Shown here: positions 32,640 to 36,877 of the stretch, piece after piece
Position numbering within the stretch: position 1 is the first letter of the stretch
How the letters are laid out: every line of letters begins with the position of its first letter
Assembly: GCA_964639955.1 (NCBI GenBank)
Contig: CAZXGJ010000037.1
Span: forward strand, 1-36,877
DNA from: IGN2 sp964639955
GTDB lineage: Bacteria > Bacteroidota > Ignavibacteria > Ignavibacteriales > Ignavibacteriaceae
Length of the DNA: 36,877 nucleotides
Direction: 5' to 3'
The notes under the pieces: generated by a model
Databases searched by the model: none
Seen by the model: only the letters and a program-made list of their open reading frames with translations
What the model was told of the DNA's origin: nothing
Translations under genes and position numbers: made by a program

Positions 32640-34664
32640 ATGGATTTCCTGAATAAATTGCAGCCAAAAATTATAATTGCAGTTGCACTGATAATCGGTA
32701 TGCTTATGGTTGTCTCTGCATTCATCGAACTTCAACAAAGCAAAGATGAAATTCTACATTTACTTACCGAGCAATCCGCATCATTAATCGAAACCGTAAA
32801 CCAAAGCAGCATTAACGCACTTAACTCAAGTGAAGAGATTGAATTTCTAATAGCGGAAAGATTGTTTAACAATGCAAGACTCATCAGAAAATTAGACAGC
32901 CTGAATCTTCTGACTCATCAAAAACTGGTTGAGATTGGAAAGGAAAATTCTCTTTTCAGAATTAATATTTTTAATAAAGACGGAACAAGAGTTCTTTCAA
33001 ACAGAATTCCGGAAAAAGATCATCCACATGGCGAAAAAAACATTAATAGGTTTGAAGAATTAGAACCAATATTAAAAAATGGATTGAGTGAATTTGCTAT
33101 TGGTTTAAAACAGGCTGAGTTTACAGATGAGCAAAGATTCGCAGTAACTGTTGCTCGCTCAAATAACAGAGGGGCAATAGTTATCAATCTTAATGCAGAA
33201 GAATTTTTGGAATTCAGGAAAAGAATCGGGCTTGGAAAAATTATCAGAGATATTTCAGACAACCCTGGAATTGAGTACATAGTTCTGCAGGATTCAATCG
33301 GCATCCTTGCTGCTGGTAATTCTGTTGACACTATGAATACAATTTTATCAGATACATTTTTAATTAACGCAATTAGTTCAGACAGAATCTATTCAAGGAC
33401 GCACTTTTATAAAAACAAAGAGGTATTTGAAACAGTTAAGAGGCTTAATTATGACGATGAGGTGATTGGAATTTTCAGGATAGGTTTGACTCTTGATGAA
33501 GTCCGGGCAGTTGAAGATAGAATGGTAAGAAGATTGATCATTATCTCACTGGTTCTTGCTGCGATAGGTGTAATTATTCTCAGCATTATCTTCACCACAC
33601 AAAATCTAAAAGCTGTTTCAAACGAATTTAAAAAATTCAAAACCTTTACATCAACTGTGCTGGAGAATATGGGAGAAGCGGTGATTGTTGTTGACGATAA
33701 AATGCAAATAACCCTGTTTAATAAATCGTCCGAAAATCTCTTTAAGACAAAGGGAGATCAAATTATTAATAAAGACTTATTCGATTTATCCGGCGAAATT
33801 TTTCTATCATTATCAGATTACTGCAAAGATAACAATGAAAACTGCGCCGACGTTTCAATTGATACCAAAATTGGTGATGAGAAAAAATACCTCAATTTGA
33901 ATTTCACCAGAAACCTGGACGAAGCGGGAAAAAACAATTTTATTATAGTTATTAATGATCTGACAGAAGCACGACGGCTCGAAGAAGAATCGAAACGTAA
34001 GGAAAAATTATCCGCAATGGGTGAACTGGCTTCAGGAGTCGCACACGAAATCAGGAATCCGATCAATGCAATTGGAATGATTGCTCAGCGATTGGATAAA
34101 GAATTCAAGGTCGAAAAAGATTCAGATGAATATCACAGCATCACAGGTCTTTTAAAAAGCGAAGTAACGAGAATTAATAAAATCATCACACAGTTTTTGA
34201 GCTACGCTAAACCTCTAAGCCTTCAATTAAAAAATGTAGATTCAAAAAATTTCTTCGACGATATTTACAGATTGTTTTCCGAGCAGGCGAAACTTAAGGG
34301 AATTGAATTAATTAAAATGTCAGATCAATCTTTTGATATGACGATTGATCCGGAACTAATCAAACAATCATTGATTAACCTTGTGCAGAATGCTATTGAA
34401 GCCATTGATAAAAAAGGGAAGGTGGAAATCAATTATTTTAGAAGAGGGAATTATCTTGTTATTGAGGTAGCAGATAACGGCAAAGGTATTCCTGAAAGTG
34501 ATAGAAATAAAATTTTCGATCTCTACTATACATCCAAACCGGAAGGAACAGGTTTGGGTTTAAGCATTGTTCAAAAAATTATCGCTGAACATAACGGAAC
34601 AATTGAAGTATTCAGCGAAGTAAACAAATACACGAAATTCAAAATAACCATACCGCAAAAATGA
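32640..34664 (+). CDS. Membrane sensor histidine kinase (NtrB-like, PAS-HisKA-HATPase)
   Basis: About 674 residues. One transmembrane helix (about 12-30), a periplasmic sensor region (~31-295) and a second helix (~297-320) are followed by a PAS domain (VLENMGEAVIVVDDKMQITLFN). The HisKA box SGVAHEIRNPINAIG has the phospho-accepting His near residue 469. The ATPase domain has NLVQNAIEAI, VADNGKGIP and GTGLGLSIV. It would autophosphorylate on an unknown periplasmic signal and pass phosphate to the next-encoded regulator, whose start codon overlaps its stop (ATGA). I prefer the ATG at 32640 over a TTG two codons earlier. It is divergent from the Gln-rich protein gene. Confidence 0.93.
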   Translation: MDFLNKLQPKIIIAVALIIGMLMVVSAFIELQQSKDEILHLLTEQSASLIETVNQSSINALNSSEEIEFLIAERLFNNARLIRKLDSLNLLTHQKLVEIGKENSLFRINIFNKDGTRVLSNRIPEKDHPHGEKNINRFEELEPILKNGLSEFAIGLKQAEFTDEQRFAVTVARSNNRGAIVINLNAEEFLEFRKRIGLGKIIRDISDNPGIEYIVLQDSIGILAAGNSVDTMNTILSDTFLINAISSDRIYSRTHFYKNKEVFETVKRLNYDDEVIGIFRIGLTLDEVRAVEDRMVRRLIIISLVLAAIGVIILSIIFTTQNLKAVSNEFKKFKTFTSTVLENMGEAVIVVDDKMQITLFNKSSENLFKTKGDQIINKDLFDLSGEIFLSLSDYCKDNNENCADVSIDTKIGDEKKYLNLNFTRNLDEAGKNNFIIVINDLTEARRLEEESKRKEKLSAMGELASGVAHEIRNPINAIGMIAQRLDKEFKVEKDSDEYHSITGLLKSEVTRINKIITQFLSYAKPLSLQLKNVDSKNFFDDIYRLFSEQAKLKGIELIKMSDQSFDMTIDPELIKQSLINLVQNAIEAIDKKGKVEINYFRRGNYLVIEVADNGKGIPESDRNKIFDLYYTSKPEGTGLGLSIVQKIIAEHNGTIEVFSEVNKYTKFKITIPQK

Positions 34665-36025
34665 AAGACTACAATATTTTAGTAATTGATGATGAAGCCG
34701 CTCAAAGAGATGTTCTTACAGGTTATCTGAAGAAAAAAGGTAATAAAATCTTTTCGGCTTCATCCGGCAAGGAAGGAATTGAAATTACAAAAAGTAATTC
34801 TGTTGATATTATTCTTTCTGATTTCAAAATGCCGGATTTAAACGGAATTGAAGTCCTTGGAGAGGTGAAAAAAATAAATCCCGAGATAAGTTTTGTGATT
34901 GTTACTGCATACGGAACGGTGGAAAATGCAGTTAAAGCTATGCGGCTCGGGGCATTCGATTACATTTCAAAGCCGGTTGACCTTGATGAACTCGATCTGA
35001 TGATTGAAAGAATCATCGAGCACAAAAATCTTAAATCAGAAAATCAATTATTAAAAACTCAGCTGCAGGAGAAGTATAAAATTTCTTCCATAGTTTCTCA
35101 ATCTCAAAAGATGGAAGAAGTAATTAATGTTGCAGCAAGAGTAGCAGACAGCAAGGCAAACGTACTTATTACTGGAGAAAACGGAACAGGAAAAGAAGTT
35201 CTCGCCAAAGCAATTCATTATATAAGTCCAAGAAAAGATAATCCATTTGTGGCGGTAAATGTTCCGGCATTAACCGAAACTTTGCTCGAAAGTGAATTGT
35301 TCGGACACGAAAAAGGTGCTTTCACCGGTGCAGATAAATTGAAGAAAGGAAGATTTGAAATTGCACACGGTGGAACCATCTTTCTTGATGAAGTCGGTGA
35401 TATTCCACAATCAATTCAGGTAAAACTTTTACGGGTTTTGCAGGAACATCAATTTGAAAGAGTAGGTGGAACAGAAAAAATTGAAGTCGATGTTAGAATT
35501 ATCGCCGCCACAAACAAAGACCTCGAACAAAAAATTAAAGACGGTACTTTCAGGGAAGATCTATATTACAGGCTGAATGTAGTGTCAATAAAAATTCCTC
35601 CTCTTCGAGAGAGAAAAGAAGACATCCTGCCGATGATCGAAGGCTTTATTGAAAAATACTGTAAGGAAAACAACAAGGATAAACTTGAGATTTCCAAAGA
35701 AGCAATAGATGTGCTGATGAAATATAATTATCCGGGAAACGTCCGCGAACTGGAAAACATAATTGAACGGGCAGTTGTTTTAACCCGTGGGAAAGTAATC
35801 ACACTAAGCGATCTGCCGATGAACATAAAAGGATTTAAAGAAGAGAAAACACTCGCCGCACTTGGCAAGGGAACTTTGACAGAACAGATTGAAGCGATCG
35901 AAAAACAATTAATCTTTGATGCACTTCAGCAAAGCGGAGGTAACCAGACTAAAGCTGGAAAACTTCTGGGATTAACTGAAAGAAATTTAAGGTACAAACT
36001 GAAGAAGTATAATATTAAACACTGA
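34661..36025 (+). CDS. NtrC-family sigma-54-dependent response regulator
   Basis: 454 residues. The receiver domain has phospho-acceptor Asp54 (SDFKMP). The AAA+ domain has Walker A GENGTGKE (172-179), the sigma-54 contact loop GAFTGA (219-224) and Walker B TIFLDEVGD (239-247). The C-terminal Fis-type HTH is GGNQTKAGKLLGLTERNLRYKLKKY. When phosphorylated it should form a hexamer, bind enhancer dyads and use ATP to open sigma-54 promoters. Its start overlaps the kinase stop by 4 bp. The dyads at 32486-32526 and promoter at 32411-32427 are candidate targets. Confidence 0.95.
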   Translation: MKDYNILVIDDEAAQRDVLTGYLKKKGNKIFSASSGKEGIEITKSNSVDIILSDFKMPDLNGIEVLGEVKKINPEISFVIVTAYGTVENAVKAMRLGAFDYISKPVDLDELDLMIERIIEHKNLKSENQLLKTQLQEKYKISSIVSQSQKMEEVINVAARVADSKANVLITGENGTGKEVLAKAIHYISPRKDNPFVAVNVPALTETLLESELFGHEKGAFTGADKLKKGRFEIAHGGTIFLDEVGDIPQSIQVKLLRVLQEHQFERVGGTEKIEVDVRIIAATNKDLEQKIKDGTFREDLYYRLNVVSIKIPPLRERKEDILPMIEGFIEKYCKENNKDKLEISKEAIDVLMKYNYPGNVRELENIIERAVVLTRGKVITLSDLPMNIKGFKEEKTLAALGKGTLTEQIEAIEKQLIFDALQQSGGNQTKAGKLLGLTERNLRYKLKKYNIKH

Positions 36026-36078
36026 GTAGTCACATCCTGAATTCATTTCAGGATCTCCCCCCTACGTAAATTGAATTT

Positions 36079-36134
36079 GGGCTAAAGCCCGTTTCCCTTT
36101 TTGATTTTACTATTCCCCGACCTGAAGGTCGGGG
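36079..36134. repeat. Intergenic palindromic repeats
   Basis: Two palindromes lie between the regulator and the converging partial gene: GGGCT-AA-AGCCC (36079-36090) and CCCCGACCT-GA-AGGTCGGGG (36115-36134, perfect 9-bp stem). They look like dispersed repeat pieces and may also terminate transcription from both sides. Nothing else is evident in 36026-36277. Confidence 0.7.
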
Positions 36135-36277
36135 CTAATAAATAGCCATGCCTTTAGGGTGTGGAATTCGAATTTATTCAAAAATTTCATAAGGGTTTTA
36201 ACCCATTTAAAGAATCCTTCAAATGGAAAAAGATCATTAATTAAATCTTGATTTGATAATTCGGGTATGAATTAAAA

Positions 36278-36877
36278 CTAAAAATCAAACCCTAATGTAA
36301 TTGCGTAAATCTGATTGTTGTAATCGTAGTAGTAATCGTTGGAAATGTTTTTGATGTAATTGTAGTTCAATGCGAGATAAAGCCCGCTTAAAATCTCGCT
36401 CAAACCGAATTCCAGAGAAGCACCGGCAGAGTACTGATTATCCTGTCTCATTTCATCAAGTTCGTTTCCATTTTCATCTGCTACAGGAAGATCTGTGTAG
36501 TTCCTGATCTCATACCGACCCGAAACTTTCCCCATAATATTCGGAAGGAAGAGATATGATAAAGTTAAACCAGTTTCAATTCCTTCATTGGAATAAATAT
36601 CATTGAAGAGTTCTTCTTCATAATAGATATAATCAACAGTGTTAAAGTACCGGTTTCCGCCGCTGAGGTTATTTCTGAAAAATCCATAAGCACTTAAACC
36701 TAAATCATCAGTAATTCCTTGTCCCAACTGCAAATATAATTTTGCCTGAAGAACTTCATCTGAAAGTCCCTCGCTTTGCATTTTTTCGATATAAATTTTT
36801 TGATCAATCTCCGCACCGATAGTAAGTGAAGTCCTGCTTTCAAAACTGTTGATTGATCTTAGAAAAGCTTTAAGCTG
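36278..36877 (-). CDS. Partial outer-membrane beta-barrel-like protein (5' end beyond the window)
   Basis: The minus-strand frame is open to the window edge, so at least 200 residues of the C-terminal part are present and the true start lies outside. An internal Met at 36781 should not be taken as the start, because coding-like sequence (for example FESRTSLTIGAEIDQKIYIEKM) continues upstream. Alternating aromatic strands (LGLSAYGFFRNNL, TGLTLSYLFLPN, SGLYLALNYNYI) and the final ITLGFDF are typical of outer-membrane barrels. Function unknown. Confidence 0.8.
   Translation of the reverse strand, partial: QLKAFLRSINSFESRTSLTIGAEIDQKIYIEKMQSEGLSDEVLQAKLYLQLGQGITDDLGLSAYGFFRNNLSGGNRYFNTVDYIYYEEELFNDIYSNEGIETGLTLSYLFLPNIMGKVSGRYEIRNYTDLPVADENGNELDEMRQDNQYSAGASLEFGLSEILSGLYLALNYNYIKNISNDYYYDYNNQIYAITLGFDF

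Overview
The window looks like chromosomal DNA from the Ignavibacteria branch of Bacteroidota/Chlorobi. The DNA is AT-rich. One secreted beta-propeller ends in a type IX secretion sorting domain with an NYPNPFNPTTKI motif, which is typical of that group. Other family-typical genes are a BNR/sortilin-like secreted protein, a four-subunit 2-oxoacid:ferredoxin oxidoreductase and multiheme cytochromes. I see no rRNA, CRISPR array, transposase or phage gene. Small palindromic repeats are unusually frequent between genes, and one lies inside a gene.

Layout. At 1-9.6 kb are two short-chain dehydrogenases, the BNR-repeat protein, the LVIVD/T9SS protein, a DUF2779 protein that appears to carry two nuclease folds, and an excisionase-type HTH protein. 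At 9.6-14 kb are an M16 zinc-protease lipoprotein, a small membrane protein, a secreted HEAT-repeat protein and a small basic ORF. At 14.0-21.5 kb is a leftward five-gene biosynthetic operon. At 21.8-23.2 kb are a small membrane protein, a GIY-YIG pseudogene next to a palindromic element, the initiator tRNA and a small Cys-containing protein. At 23.2-26.0 kb is the Vor/Kor-type oxidoreductase. At 26.4-28.0 kb are a sphingolipid-desaturase-like protein and a ParE/Phd toxin-antitoxin pair. At 28.1-32.4 kb is a secreted cluster: a heme-motif beta-barrel, a five-heme cytochrome, a DUF2202 lipoprotein and a Gln/Asn-rich Ca-binding protein. At 32.6-36.0 kb is an NtrB/NtrC-like two-component pair. 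The window ends inside an outer-membrane-type protein.

The most notable system is the operon at 14018-21480. It encodes homologues of FkbK (3-hydroxyacyl dehydrogenase), FkbJ (carrier protein), FkbI (acyl-CoA dehydrogenase) and FkbH (glyceryl transferase/phosphatase), followed directly by a single-module NRPS (C-A-T-TE). The FkbH-K set normally makes hydroxymalonyl- or methoxymalonyl-ACP for polyketide synthases. Here there is no polyketide synthase and no FkbG O-methyltransferase. The A domain has a specificity code one residue away from the glycine code. I infer a compact pathway joining a three-carbon, glycolysis-derived acyl-ACP to glycine. The terminal thioesterase has Cys in place of Ser and appears to lack the usual Asp and His, so release may be unusual.

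A second notable point is a compact sigma-54 control region at 32411-32526. Two 19-bp dyads lie 22 bp apart, about 80 bp upstream of a near-consensus -24/-12 promoter. It lies between the NtrC-type regulator system and the divergent secreted-protein gene, and suggests what that regulator may control.
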